DNA of 44,396 nucleotides from Chara braunii (taxonomy: Eukaryota; Streptophyta; Charophyceae; Charales; Characeae), in contig BFEA01000590.1 of the NCBI GenBank assembly GCA_003427395.1, positions 334,814-379,209 on the forward strand, given 5' to 3'. Made by a program: the position numbers and the translations under genes. The notes under the pieces are model-generated. The model worked only from the letters and a program-made list of their open reading frames with translations. It did no database searches and was not told the DNA's origin. The stretch's first letter is position 1. The number at the start of each line of letters is the position of its first letter. Positions 21,540 to 31,606 of the stretch are shown piece by piece.

Positions 21540-22310
21540 CAACGAGCAGCGTTCGGGTTAAATGACGTTTACCCATGCGTACCTATAGTACAACGAAACG
21601 AGCAAACGTCCTTGGCTGACCTACCTTTGCAATTGCATAGTAAAAAAACTTTGCACGTGGGTCTGTAGCTCGGTAGGGATACGCCCCTAAGGGTGCTGAC
21701 AACCCCTTAGGGAAGGTAAGATATGCCCCGTTGGAACCTATCTTGTCGTAGGGAACCACGAGAAGTACGGCTGGTGCACCCGCCTAGAGCGACGAAAGGA
21801 CGGCGCGACAACGTCCTCTGAGGCGCTGCCGAGGCGGTTCGCGGGGTTTTTCATGCGTGTCTCCAAGTTATCTCTCGTTTTGTTTTCTTTAACTCCCGCT
21901 TAACATGGTTGGGAGGGTTTTCGTCGTTAATGAAAAAAGTCGGAGCCGATGCGCTCGACACCCGGAGATCAGCACTCCGTTGCCCGACATTTATACAGGT
22001 CAGTCTTACGTGTGCTACCGCACATACGCCTATACTCCAACGATCGAGCAAACACCCTCGACTGACTTACCTCGACGATTGCAAGTAAAAATCTTCGTAT
22101 GTGAGTCTGTAAGTCAACAGAGGTACGTTTACCTAAGGGTGGTTACAACCTCTTAGGTAAAGGTGAGTTGTACCCGCGGATCCATGTTCTATCACAGTGA
22201 GTCGTCGGTGACGCACATGGTCGGAGTGGTATCTCCAGTGACTCAACGTATGACCTAATCCAACATGACATGACTGTGAGGTTCGACACTTACTGCAGGG
22301 TGTGAGACCG
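21540..22310 (+). repeat. Family F repeat, copies c1 and c2 (tandem, plus)
   Basis: c1 (21540-21850) and c2 (about 21945-22310) each show the conserved part: a GCTGACCTACC or CTGACTTACCT word, CAATTGCA or GATTGCAAGT, an A-box-like TAGCTCGGTAGG (c1 only, 21666-21677), a hairpin (21684-21712 and 22131-22159) and AAGGT(A/G)AG. In c1 CCTAAGG pairs with CCTTAGG; in c2 ACCTAAG pairs with CTTAGGT. The ORF at 21905-22156 falls within this structure and is not supported. Confidence 0.7.
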
Positions 22311-22324
22311 TCGTGCCCGACAAC

Positions 22325-23020
22325 GTTGTCGAGCGCATCGGTCCAACACCGCATCAAGGCGGCGCGGGACCCTCCCGGCCGCGTCACGCAAGAGTCGGAT
22401 CACCTCGTCACGTATATACAATTGGAGCTTCTTTAAGCCGCTCCGGTCGAGTGCGTCAGCCAAACCCCTCGGGAGCCCCTACGACAGGATAGGGTCTGCG
22501 CGAGGCACGACTTACCTCCACCTTAAGGGAGTTGTCACCTCCCTTCGGTGGGCGTATCCCTGTCGAGCTACCGGTCCACAATACGAAAGCTAATCGGTTG
22601 CAATCGCAGAGGTGGACCAGCCGAGGGTGTGTCTCATTCGCTGTAGCATAGGGGGTACGCACGGTAATATGCCTTTGTCGGACGCACACGCCCACTCGCC
22701 ACACTCACACCACTCTAGAAACACAAAAATAAAACTCACACACACACCAAACCAGCGCACATAACAATCAACGCGACAACACTCCTAGTCCCTTCAGTAG
22801 CCATCCCATAACTTTCTGCCGTGGAAATCGGATAGGCGACGCACGCGGAACTTAGTATAAAACAGCGTGGTCGCGGGGCTTACTCATATCGACTAGCAAT
22901 GCAATCGTAAGCAAACAGTCGCAATGATAGCGTACTATGTAGTACCCATAATCAAGCGGTCCCTCGTGGATCCGAGTACCGCTTATGACACTCAAGTGTC
23001 AGACTCAAAGCATCGTGGGG
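22325..23020 (-). repeat. Family F repeat, copy d (minus); left arm of long inverted repeat
   Basis: The reverse complement matches copy e (24548-25290) almost continuously, at roughly 90% over the first ~400 bases from the inner end by eye. Conserved blocks are the GACACTTGAGTGTC palindrome, an AAGCGGT/ACCGCTT hairpin enclosing CTCG/CGAG, GTACTACATAGTACG, GGGACTAGGAGTGTTGTC, TATGCTACAGCGAA, the A-box-like region and the GTGACAAC-loop hairpin (22518-22551). The inner boundary is near 23020. Confidence 0.85.
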
Positions 23021-23042
23021 GTCGCCGTGCTCTCTTCTCTTT

Positions 23043-23118
23043 TTCGTGCCATCCTGGCGAAGGGGCCATACTAATCTCCTCTGCATCGTTCCAATTTTAA
23101 TGGATGTCCGGAAGGACC
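23043..23118 (-). pseudogene. U6 snRNA pseudogene (near full length, 3' end degraded)
   Basis: Reading the minus strand from 23118, the order is GGTCCTTCCGGACATCC, TTAAAATTGGAACGAT, GCAGAGGAGATTAGTATGG, CCCCTTCGCCAGGATGGCACG. This follows U6 from its plant-type 5' stem-loop through the central core to the internal stem-loop, about 85% by eye. The 3' domain is lost, and no TATA box or plant upstream sequence element is seen at the expected distance, so transcription as a U6 gene is unlikely. It lies just inside the left inverted-repeat arm. Confidence 0.8.
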
Positions 23119-23352
23119 AACGTGCGCCGAATTCCATCTAAGGCGGTGTACGCCGTGCTCAGGGTCAAGAAAACGCCCCGGGCCACATTTCTACCTACAA
23201 CTAAGCGTACGGCCGCCTGGCATCCGCGCTGGCTGGCCCAAATTGCGTCGTGGCTGCCCCACGCGCCGCCCTACTCGCCAGACCTACTGCCAGTCAAGCG
23301 TGTCGAACAAAAGACGAACCTTTCTGGCCGGTCAACTAGGCCGGCTACATGA
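23104..23352 (+). pseudogene. Tc1/mariner-like transposase remnant (weak)
   Basis: The 82-codon frame contains WLPHAPPYSPDLLPVKRV, which resembles the PPYSPDLNPIE motif around the second catalytic Asp of Tc1/mariner DDE transposases (known family motif). The frame overlaps the U6 pseudogene at its start, so the ATG is not a real start, and similarity stops after the motif. No upstream DDE region or complete ORF is present. If the match is real, this is a short decayed fragment inside the inverted-repeat element; chance similarity in GC-rich sequence is possible. Confidence 0.35.
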
Positions 23353-23514
23353 TCAACGAAAGAAATCACACGTGCGCCTTAAAACTGTGCGCTCACGCAT
23401 CCTTCCAACTCTGATAACCTCTAATCTAATGCGCAGTCAATCACCACAATCCACGCGAACATTCCAAAATTCTAGTTTAACCAACCTTCCTGTCACTTGC
23501 AAAAGGAAGGGCGG

Positions 23515-23532
23515 ATACCCTTGTAAGGGTAT
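23515..23532. repeat. Palindrome ATACCCTTGTAAGGGTAT
   Basis: Perfect 8 bp arms. The minus-strand context GTCGGCGCGAATACCC and TTTTGCAAGTGACA recurs at 32741-32800, and a shorter version occurs near 32210-32226. It is probably a conserved end or structural motif of another repeat family. Confidence 0.6.
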
Positions 23533-23539
23533 TCGCGCC

Positions 23540-24547
23540 GACAGCTTACCGGACCATATTAAGCGACGTCCCCGTCGCTCCGCCAAATCAAAAAGCTATA
23601 AATCCACCCGCACTTCAAATGTTGACGAGAAAGGAACCAATCCGATTAGCCGACAGACTTAGGTTAGAGGCCTCCAACAATTTGTGCCCACACAACTGTA
23701 TGCCGCCACGGTTTCAACCTGGGTCTCCATCGTCCTGATACTAGGATGCCGATGTATTACGCATCAATACTACAACATAAGTTTCAAAGACCCTCTCAAC
23801 CCGTCCTCTCCCCTTTGTCCTAGACAAACGCCGGCTTCTCGTTGGATGTCCCGGTTAGACTCGTCCTCGTAAGCAGAGCCATACCCCGGGACGCGGGCCT
23901 TAAATGAGACCTCAGAAGGCATTCTCGCCTTCCTCGCAAAAATCCTAACGATCAAACACAGGCATATATACACTTAAACCTCATCTCAGCTCTTTCTGCA
24001 GTCTAGTACAGAAAGGCAGGGTCTCCATTCTGGCCCACGATAGCCCGGTTGATCGAGCCAGGTCTACGGCCAACCGCATTGTTACCTTAGCGACAGTATC
24101 CTTCGCTGGTTACTCAACGATAGGGTTTTCCCCTGATAAGCATTCATTCAAGACTTACAAAAAAAGTCTCGACTCTTATCCCCCACCATCTCATTAGAGT
24201 AATTCCTCGAGGTGTGCACACCCCTTAAACTCTTACCCCTTTGGTAGACGGGGGCCCGCTACCAGGTTGTGCTGGCACGCAGCCATCCACTTGGGATTAA
24301 GGTTGAGAGAAGAAGAAAAACCCCTTTATTTTGTTATATGCTTTTTAATGAATTCTTAGTCGGACGTTTGTCCTGGGCCTGGATTCGAGGTCCTTGTCCA
24401 GGGCATCCCAGACCCTAGACTCTGCATGGAAGGGATTACCCCTCAGGCAAAGCCTATTTGCCTTGCCTGCCGAAACACTCAGGTCAAAGGCCGGAGCTCT
24501 CGCGGCGGTCGCACGACCATTCCTTCAGCCGTGCAATATCGTGTGGA
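23540..24547. other. Interior of inverted-repeat element, unassigned
   Basis: About 1 kb between the inverted-repeat arms. Short ORFs (23243-23662, 23684-23872) lack recognisable domains. 24350-24420 has a GGACGTTTGTCC hairpin and a GGATTCGAGGTCC word. Confidence 0.4.
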
Positions 24548-25290
24548 AGTAGGCCCCCACGATACTTTGAGTCTGACACTTGAGTGTCATAAGCGGTACT
24601 CGGATCCACGAGGGACCGCTTGATTATGCGCACTACATAGTACGCCATCATTGTGACTGTTTGTGTACGATTGCATTGCTAGTCGATATGAGTAAGCCCT
24701 GCGACCGCGCGGTTTTACACTAAGTTTCGCGCGCGTCGCCTATCCGATTTCCACGGTGGAAAGTTATGGGATGGCTACTGAAGGGACTAGGAGTGTTGTC
24801 GCGTTGCGTGCGCTGGTTTGGTGTATGTGTGGGTTTTATTTTTGTGTTCGTAGAGTGGTGTGCACGTGGCGAGTAGGATGCGTCGTAGTCGACCGGCGCC
24901 AGACCGCGCTTGGGGCTTCAGCCTCCCCAGTGCGCCGGTTCGCGTGTGGGTCCGACAGAGGCATATTACCGCGCGTACCCCCTATGCTACAGCGAACGAG
25001 ACACGCCCTCGGCTGGTCCACCTGTGCAATTGCAACTGATTAGCTTCCGTATTGTAGACTGGTAGCTCGGCGAGGATACGCCCACCGAAGGGAGGTGACA
25101 ACTCCCGTAAGGTGGAGGTAAGTCGTGCCTCGCGCAGATCCTATCCTGTCGTAGGGGCTCGGGAGGGGTATGGCTGGCACACTCGGCCGGAGCGGCTTAA
25201 AGAAGCTTCAATTGTATATACGTGACGAGGTAGTCTGATTCCTGCGTAACGAGGTAGGGAGGGTCCCCTTGTCGCACGCAACGCCCCCCC
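24548..25290 (+). repeat. Family F repeat, copy e (plus); right arm of long inverted repeat
   Basis: Best preserved F copy. In order: GACACTTGAGTGTC (24574-24587), the AAGCGGT/ACCGCTT hairpin (24590-24620), CTACATAGTACG, GGGACTAGGAGTG, TATGCTACAGCGAACG, A-box-like TAGCTCGGCGAGG (25062-25074), the GGTGACAAC hairpin (25082-25115), GGAGGTAAGTCG, and CCTATCCTGTCGTAGG. It is the mirror of copy d across the 23.0-24.5 kb interior and sits head-to-head with copy f at 25.3 kb. Confidence 0.85.
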
Positions 25291-25299
25291 CCTCGCGTC

Positions 25300-25625
25300 G
25301 TCGCGCATGAAAGGGGGACCTCCCGGCCGCATCACGCAGGAGTTTGATATTTTTTTTTTAAGAGTCGGAACGCTTCCCCCGAAATTCATCGAAACGACGG
25401 GGTCTTGCCGCTCTAGCCGGGTGCGCAGTCGCACCTCTCGCATTCCCCTAGGACAGGTCAGAGTCCCGCAAGGCACAACTCGTATTCCCTGAGGAGCTTT
25501 CACCATCCTCAGAGGTGTATCCCTGCCGAGCTACTGATCTACATACGAAAGTTTTTACATGCAATCGTAGAGGTGGACCAGCCAAGGGCGTTTTGCTTGT
25601 CTCGCCGTAATACAGACAATTCTTA
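25300..25625 (-). repeat. Family F repeat, copy f (minus, partial)
   Basis: The reverse complement carries the F part from the centre (CCTCCCGGCCGC-TCACGCAGG) through the hairpin at 25487-25515 (CCTGAGGA with TCCTCAGAGG) to the ACCAGCCAAGGGCG word. The half with the ACACTTGAGTGT palindrome is missing. A T11 run interrupts it at 25351-25361. Confidence 0.7.
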
Positions 25626-26640
25626 TAGGTGAATATAGATCAATTTCATCGAAGTCACTCCTAGTATTTTATAAAGATGCTTTTCGGAAGACAGTGTCAT
25701 TCCAGCAGAAAACACACATATGGGTTACATGAGACATTCGAACGTTACAATAAAAAACATGAACGTAAACAACCACGACACAAATAGACGTTGCTAACCA
25801 CCACACGAGAGTGGTAACAATATCACACATAGATATCGCATTAAGACACATGAGCGTTACAACCAAACATTTTTTAGGTCGTTACCAAAAACGCATACAT
25901 GACAGCCAAGGCACATATAGGTTGCAAACGAAGACATACAAATGCGGCATGTAAGCAGCGGATCATCCCAAAGGAGGAAACAAAAATCTTTCGCAAGTAA
26001 GAGAGATTCGATGACAGGGAATATGCCTTTGTTTTCACTTCCTCATAAATCCAAAGGAAAGTCTTCAAGAGTATTCCACAATTGATGTACGTAAGACTGA
26101 CAAGAGGATCACCTCCTTGATACCACTGACATCCACAATTGCAGAGACAGAAGCTTACTAATTGAAATTTGTAAAGGTCACTCCGTGTTGTGGCAATATG
26201 CCCGAGATATTCTCTATTATTTTTCCCGTGACTTCTTTTTATCCAAACCACTTGTGTCCCTCCTAGTACAAAGGTTATCGCCTACCTGCAAACGTCTACC
26301 AATCTTAAATATATACAAAAGAAAGGAATGAAATCTATGTGCCGCCTTCACCCCTCATCATAACACCAGTGAGAATTCGTCGCGGAAAGATGATAATCAT
26401 AGGGGCGGGCTGACCATGTTTTCTTGGTCGGCACTACTAAGTTTTATCATGTTTTTGCCCTCTCGAGGACGATGCCTGATGATCCGATCGTAGGAGTCTA
26501 ACCCGCTACCCTCCTCAGGATGGTCCACTCTAGAGGGACCTATAGAGGGTGGACGACTTCTAGTGGCCGTAAAGCGTGTGAGTCGCCCGAGCGCGTCTAT
26601 CTAGTCAGGTATGCCGCCGGATGAACGCCTCGTTGATCGC
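25626..26640. other. Unassigned, AT-leaning
   Basis: Short words such as CATGAGCGTTACAA and GAACGTTACAATA recur in 25735-25865. A 125-codon Cys-rich minus ORF (25874-26251) has no recognised domain. Downstream of the coding-like ORFs at 26.6 kb nothing marks a gene end. Confidence 0.4.
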
Positions 26641-26646
26641 CATCCT

Positions 26647-27111
26647 CTACACTCGTCCTTGCCATCGTAGTCGTAGGTCACTCGTGCTGTAGAGCTCCGC
26701 CATTCGTCGCGTCAATGTCAATAGGACGGACCAGAAAGGTATACCGAGACGCTTAAGGTGTTGAGCGGAAGTGTCTTGAAGCCAAAGAAACACCATTCGC
26801 GCTCCAGATTGTCTGAAGAGTACTCCAACGGTGACTCGAGAGACGAGCTCCATGTCCGAGACACGATGGAAATACAATGTATGCCCTTGCAACTCGTTTG
26901 GACGCCGAATCACGTTCGGTCGAATCTCCGATCGCTCTTCCGGAAGAAACCCACGTCCATTGTTGACGATCCCGACGTAGCCGAGCCATCGAGTCGGAGT
27001 CCCATCGAACACCATCGACATCCTCTCCGCCCAGGCGATGCGGTCTGCATCAATCGTATCTCGAATTAGGAGATACCTGGGGATCGTCAAATCGCGCTGA
27101 GCTCCAGCCAT
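26647..27111 (-). CDS. Hypothetical protein, coding-like ORF (154 codons)
   Basis: Not recognised as any family. Composition is balanced and protein-like, unlike most ORFs in this window: an acidic/hydrophobic N-terminal half (MAGAQRDLTIPRYLLIRDTI, then AWAERMSMVFDGTPTRWLGY), a central NGRGFLPEERSEIRPN segment, and a C-terminal helix-like stretch with LTRRMAELYSTSDLRLRW. It lies 22 bases downstream of the ORF at 27134-27439 on the same strand. The ATG directly follows TTTGTGATGCAGG, which looks like a 3' splice acceptor, so the two ORFs may be exons of one gene. A decayed transposon-encoded protein is an equal alternative. Confidence 0.4.
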   Translation of the reverse strand: MAGAQRDLTIPRYLLIRDTIDADRIAWAERMSMVFDGTPTRWLGYVGIVNNGRGFLPEERSEIRPNVIRRPNELQGHTLYFHRVSDMELVSRVTVGVLFRQSGARMVFLWLQDTSAQHLKRLGIPFWSVLLTLTRRMAELYSTSDLRLRWQGRV

Positions 27112-27133
27112 CCTGCATCACAAAGAGCCATCA

Positions 27134-27439
27134 TCAAATACGAAAGAGTTTTAGCAAATTCTCCTCCTGCCGCTGAAGGGCCTCATCGTCACATCTCTCC
27201 GCGACACGGAATCCGACATCATACGGTCCAACGCGATCGTATTGCTCGATGTACATGAATGGTCCCTGCCGAGCGTGGTGGTTCCGCATAATGCGCAGGG
27301 ATAACCACATGATCTCGTCCTCGAACTTGCGGTGGATTGACTTGTTCATGACGTCGTTGACGACCCCAACGTCGAACCAATGCTTCTTCCTAAGGGGGCA
27401 GACGCCAACGCTTAGAACCAACTTCATGGCCGTTGTCAC
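27134..27439 (-). CDS. Hypothetical protein, coding-like ORF (101 codons)
   Basis: Not recognised. It reads MTTAMKLVLSVGVCPLRKKH at the start, then a charged segment with FEDEIMWLSLRIMRNHHARQ and GPFMYIEQYDRVGPYDVGF, ending in a Glu/Gln-rich helix (EALQRQEENLLKLFRI). The frame stays open upstream of the ATG, so the true 5' end may be an exon boundary. With 26647-27111 it is the most protein-like region of the window. Neither ORF contains DDE, reverse transcriptase, integrase or zinc-knuckle motifs that I can see. Confidence 0.4.
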   Translation of the reverse strand: MTTAMKLVLSVGVCPLRKKHWFDVGVVNDVMNKSIHRKFEDEIMWLSLRIMRNHHARQGPFMYIEQYDRVGPYDVGFRVAERCDDEALQRQEENLLKLFRI

Positions 27440-27831
27440 AAATGCGTAAATCCGTGGCGGGTCCTAGAGCTTCCACCTCGGTCGGGAAGACGTCCGCTGG
27501 ATGGAAGACCATGCGGCCGACTCTCACTCATCCTTGCCTAAATCCTCCCACGGCTACAGCAGACGTCCTTGCCTCCGTCTTACTTGGAAACAGCATGATG
27601 GTGGCGACCGTCGCAACCCTTCATCGCAAACTGCTCGAGGCAGCACTGCTTGCGGCACCCATGTTGTATGCTACCCACGCCCCCATTTCTCCGGCTGGCC
27701 GACTCACTCCCTTTGCCAAGGTTTGGCAGGATAAGCGATGCAGGCCACGGCGAACCAACTTTCGTCGTCCTCCTTGAAAAGGAACCGGCAATACAAGGAC
27801 CTTGTAATGAAGTGAAATATACGAGAAGCTC

Positions 27832-27845
27832 GACTATATATATAG
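27832..27845 (-). promoter_or_regulatory. Possible TATA box (CTATATATATAG)
   Basis: A self-complementary TATATATA core lies ~400 bases upstream of the minus-strand coding-like ORFs. On the same strand an open frame with KEDDESWFAVACIAYPAKPW ends at about 27704 next to a GGGAGTGAGT donor-like word. A gene starting here is possible but unproven. Confidence 0.25.
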
Positions 27846-27892
27846 AACGACGTCAAGCGTGTGCAGGTGAAATGTAAGGCGATTCTTATCAC

Positions 27893-28150
27893 TGCTTAGT
27901 TCCACAAGGCCTATGGGAGTTGGAAGCTACCCATTCTTCCGTGGTGCTCCTCGAGTCAGACGAGGATGCTAGGTGCATGCTTATTGAAGTTGTCTCCTAT
28001 GCGCTGGATAGTTCAGAGGGGCCTTGTCGACCCGATTCACCGCATCCTACAATTTTTTGTCGTGGGTAATAGGTGAGGGTCGCTCTATAGTAATGTAACG
28101 AACGGCTCATATCGTTGTATTCCAAATGCGGAGACCGCCTAACTAAATAA
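27893..28150. other. Unassigned
   Basis: No repeat or ORF recognised between the possible promoter and element E1. Confidence 0.3.
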
Positions 28151-29800
28151 AGGAAGACACAATTAATGACAAGATCCTTCCCTCGTGAGCCTCAATCGAC
28201 CAAGGATCTTACGAACCAAGACAAAGGAGTGTTTGAACATTTCATAGGTGGAGCGTTACACCCGCAAGACCCTAACCTTCATTGGGCATACAAAGTTTTT
28301 TCTCACATGCCTGCAACAAAGTACAAAGCCAAGATAGATTCTGAGAGTAGGCAGAAACACCCCCCGGGGTCAGACAACACTTCCCTTTTCACGTTTGAGC
28401 ACACGCAAACCAGCCTTTCTTTCTTTCAACCGAATATTCAAGGAAATAGAAATGGGGCAAGCAAAGTGTGGTTTCACGTGGGGAGTGAGGGGTCTGAGTC
28501 ATTAACTGACCTTGAGTGAAGTGTCGCTGATGCCGACCGTCTCACCCAAGAAAGCCAAGTTGAATCTTAAACTCCAATCACGCTCCAAAATGTCTTGAAT
28601 AGAAACTCACAAAGGCCGTGAACCTCAACAATTATTCAGCGGTCCTCGCTTGCTCCGGCAAGTCCCACAAGTGACGAGTGGTATCCCCGGTTCCCAATTG
28701 GTCCTGCCGGACCTAATATAATGACGGTTGCCGACGCACTCCAAAATAAATTCCTTGGCGTCGAGGTGTCGGAGGTCCAGTCAATAGGACCGTCGATGCG
28801 GCGCAGCCCCAAATGGTCCCAATGGTGTCAAAGACCGGTACCAAGGGTTCCACCACACCAAAACGTCAAGGACTTGCGCTGTTCTTGCTACAAAAAAAAT
28901 CCCTTGTGTCGTACCGCCACAAGTTTGCACCGGCGTTTGCCTTGAGCATGTGCCGCACTCGGCACCTCCCTCGGACCGCAATGGCACATTCGGAATGCTA
29001 CGAAAAAAATAAATGGTGCCACCGCCGCGAATTGTCGATAAGTAGGTGAGCGGTATCGTCACCTTGTCGCGCCTCAAACCGAGATCCTTGCTCCAAAAAT
29101 AAAGGTACCGCCTTGGCATCAAAATCAGGCCCAATGTCGATCCCACGACACTCCCGCAAAATTATATCGACACCCACGTACGACAAGGCTGGTAACGCTC
29201 CTCCGCATGCGGACGTAGTCTTTCCGCTTGATTACTCCGGTAGCACGCTCCCCTACGTCGACCACGTCCAAGCTCAAAATAATAAAACCTGGCCCTTTGT
29301 CGAAGCTAAGTCCAAAATGCCGCTCCCTTGAGTCTGGGAGGTGAGTTCCCACTCCAATGGAGTGGTCCCTAGCACATGTGTCGTAGGTCCGGTACCAACC
29401 CAAGGTGGCAGCAAGGTGCCTCCACCTTGTGGCTATGGTGGCTCCTCCTCCTCCTCTTGGCTTCAGCAGATCCTCTAGTAGACTCCCAGCAGCACTCCCG
29501 AAGCACTCCCGCAACTCACAAATGCCTTGGAGTATGCGACCACTCCTACAGCACGTGCTCCTTGTGCGGCAACTGCTGGGCACTGCCTGCTTTTATAGTC
29601 GAGTTGGAGAGTGTGCCTCGACACTCTAGCCCTTAGACAATAATTCGAGATGGCCCTGGACCCTTGATTTTCGTGAGATCGACGACGTGACGCCGTCGCA
29701 TCGCTGCCGCACACTTAGTGCGATTGACTTTGACTATTCCCCTTTCTCTCGTTTTTATCTATTCAGGGTTAGTTCAATCAATCATCTCATAATTCTCACG
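28150..29800 (+). repeat. Repeat element E1
   Basis: Related to E2 (40.8-42.6 kb). Shared in order: GCAAAGTGTGG(T/G)TTCAC, TCTGAGTCA-TAAC, GACCTTGAGTGAAGT (28508-28522 and about 40901-40915), AAATGGTCCCAATG, several A-rich words such as CTACAAAAAAAATCCC embedded in GC-rich sequence, and finally CTGCTTTTATAGT-GAG (29587-29602 and 42516-42531). The 117-codon ORF at 28166-28519 is not preserved in E2, so I read it as noncoding. The structure resembles a non-autonomous LTR-type element, but no LTR pair, primer-binding site or target duplication was identified. Confidence 0.6.
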
Positions 29801-30514
29801 AGATGGCTGACACTGTCTCATTTCTGAAACACTTTTTCTTGTATTTTTCTGACCATTATTCCAGGAGTTATTAATTTTTAAAGTTTGACGTAGCTGACTA
29901 TTTTTCTTAGTACAGGTACGTCGAGAGGAGGCTGGACTTAGTGTTCTATTCAGTCCAAACCCTCCTTCCTTCTGCTGGATCCCCAACCACGAGATCCACT
30001 GATCTCAATGGCAGTAATCACTTCATTATTCCCTTAGTCCTACTTCCCATGTGCAAGTGTTTTTTCCCCGGCATTCACCCCACCCCCAGGATCATAAAGA
30101 TCCAACGTGGGGGTGTTGAGTCTGTAGCGCGGCCATAATGGCCCAGCTGAGGCCAAAGGAGGGGTCATCATGATTGTTGCTCCTCCCCAACTGCAGCCAC
30201 AACCCTCCAGTGGTGCTGAACCAGACACCCTGGTTCGAATCTGGGTGTAGCATGGGCGTGGGCACCCAATTTTCCCTCAGGCGCACCCCCACCTAATGTA
30301 CAAAATGAGAATGAATCTTCTGCTCGAACACGGGGGGATACACTCCCACTGATATGGGCGGCCGTAGGAAAACAGGAATAATAAACGAAGAAAACAACAA
30401 CGGAAATAATAAGAGAAAAAAAACAAACAGAGATCCGTTTAAAACGGATCCCGTTGTAGCCCTACGGAGTCCAAATTCGTGCGTCGTTTTCCCACAGGTC
30501 ATCTGACGGCTCAT
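29801..30514 (+). repeat. Unassigned repeat-like segment with strong hairpin and B-box
   Basis: CACCCCCA and TGGGGGTG (30079-30111) form a perfect 8 bp stem enclosing a smaller GGATC/GATCC hairpin. GGTTCGAATCTGGG at 30233-30246 is a near-perfect Pol III B-box in a T-arm-like context (ACCC/GGGT). No good A-box lies at standard spacing, so a SINE is possible only. 30380-30435 is A-rich. Confidence 0.4.
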
Positions 30515-31250
30515 AGCTTGTCTGTTTTTTTTTGTTTTTTTTTTTTGTCATTTTGTTTTGTTTTGTCTTATTTAACCCGTTTTCCTTGTAACGCGGCTTT
30601 TCCCCTGCTGTCCGTGGTTCGAGTCCTCCGTTGCGCGATCATTCCAGGAAAATCCCGTTCGTTTTCCTTTCTGATATCTCGTTTTCATTTTCCCCTTAGT
30701 TCCTCCTTCCAACGGTCACGGGGTCCTTCTATCCTGCTGCCTAGAGTATCGAGTCTGCCCGTAATCGGGCAGGGGCCGAAAGTCTGCAAGGCGGGCGGAT
30801 TTCTGGCCGCGCGATTTTCCCTGATCGAGCGATCTTCTGCGAGGCGCTTCTCCTGCTCCACGAAAAGGAGTTAGTATGTCGGTTGGGGCGCGGGGCTCGA
30901 TCCTCGTGTCTAACGGTTGTCAGTCAGCCTCTGAACCCATTGGGCTAGCTCCTACCACGATGTAGGTAGGAGCTCCGCCAATATTTGTCTTTTCAGACAT
31001 GGTGCTCCGCTAGTACTGCAGAGGCTTCTTTTCCCCGGGCCCCGCGGTCCTACCCAAAAGCAAGACGCTATTCGGAGGTAGAAATCGATCCATATGTTTG
31101 TTGCATGCTATACGACCTTTGAACCTACTGGGCTAGCTCCTGCCATGGCATCAGTAGGAGTGCCCTTACTATAAGAAGGGCTTATGATGGGCATTTTCGT
31201 GACATGTTCCTTCATGAAGGAGTTTTTTAACTTAGCGCCCCCCCCTTTTT
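30515..31250 (-). mobile_element. tRNA-headed SINE-like element, dimeric, with A-rich tail
   Basis: On the minus strand two similar heads occur: 31250-31060 (GGAGCTAGCCCAGTAGG A-box near 31133, weak GGATCGATTTC B-box near 31090) and 31030-30870 (GGAGCTAGCCCAATGGG A-box near 30946, GGATCGAGCCCC B-box near 30890). The element ends in an A-rich tail (plus-strand T runs at 30522-30570). Ahead of each A-box are two hairpins with changing stems: GCCCTT/AAGGGC and CTCCT/AGGAG in the first, TGTCT/AGACA and AGCTCCTACC/GGTAGGAGCT in the second. The family matches the unit at 43625-44035. Confidence 0.6.
30560..30640 (+). other. B-box / T-arm-like relic
   Basis: GGTTCGAGTCC at 30616-30626 is a perfect B-box on the plus strand, but an A-box is not evident upstream. 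It may be a relic of a second tRNA-derived insertion in opposite orientation. Confidence 0.25.
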
Positions 31251-31600
31251 ACACCACTCACACACCCTCCGAGCCTAGCAGCGTAGTGTGGTAGGTAGGT
31301 ATGTTGTAGGTGCGGGGTCAGGCCTATAGAAATTCAGATACGGTGTGTCCTCACCGGTAGGGTTTTGTAGATAAATTTTCAACTCTAACCCTTAGTCTTC
31401 CTTGTTATTACGCCGCCTCCGAGCCATTTTCCGGCGCGGCCGTTTTCAATCGTCGAGCTCTGAATCACGCGGCCTATCCGAGTCGGCCTCACGACCCCAT
31501 TCGTTTGTGCATTGTCCTAGTGGTAGGAATGTCGGGGAATGATTGGTCCCGACGCGCCTATCTTTGCAGCTTCCTGTCATATTACCTGGACACCCACTTA
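31251..31600. other. Unassigned
   Basis: Begins at a C/T homopolymer junction (about 31231-31244). No repeat or ORF recognised. Confidence 0.3.
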
Positions 31601-31606
31601 GCCTAG

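Noticed and set aside
23043-23118. Active U6 snRNA gene
   Set aside because: The 3' domain is degraded, and there is no TATA box or plant upstream sequence element at standard distance.
24350-24420. SINE head from the GGATTCGAGGTCC word
   Set aside because: No A-box at suitable spacing and the word lies inside a GGAC/GTCC hairpin.
28166-28519. 117-codon ORF at the start of E1
   Set aside because: The homologous E2 segment has stops in this frame while nucleotide similarity continues, so no coding constraint is seen.
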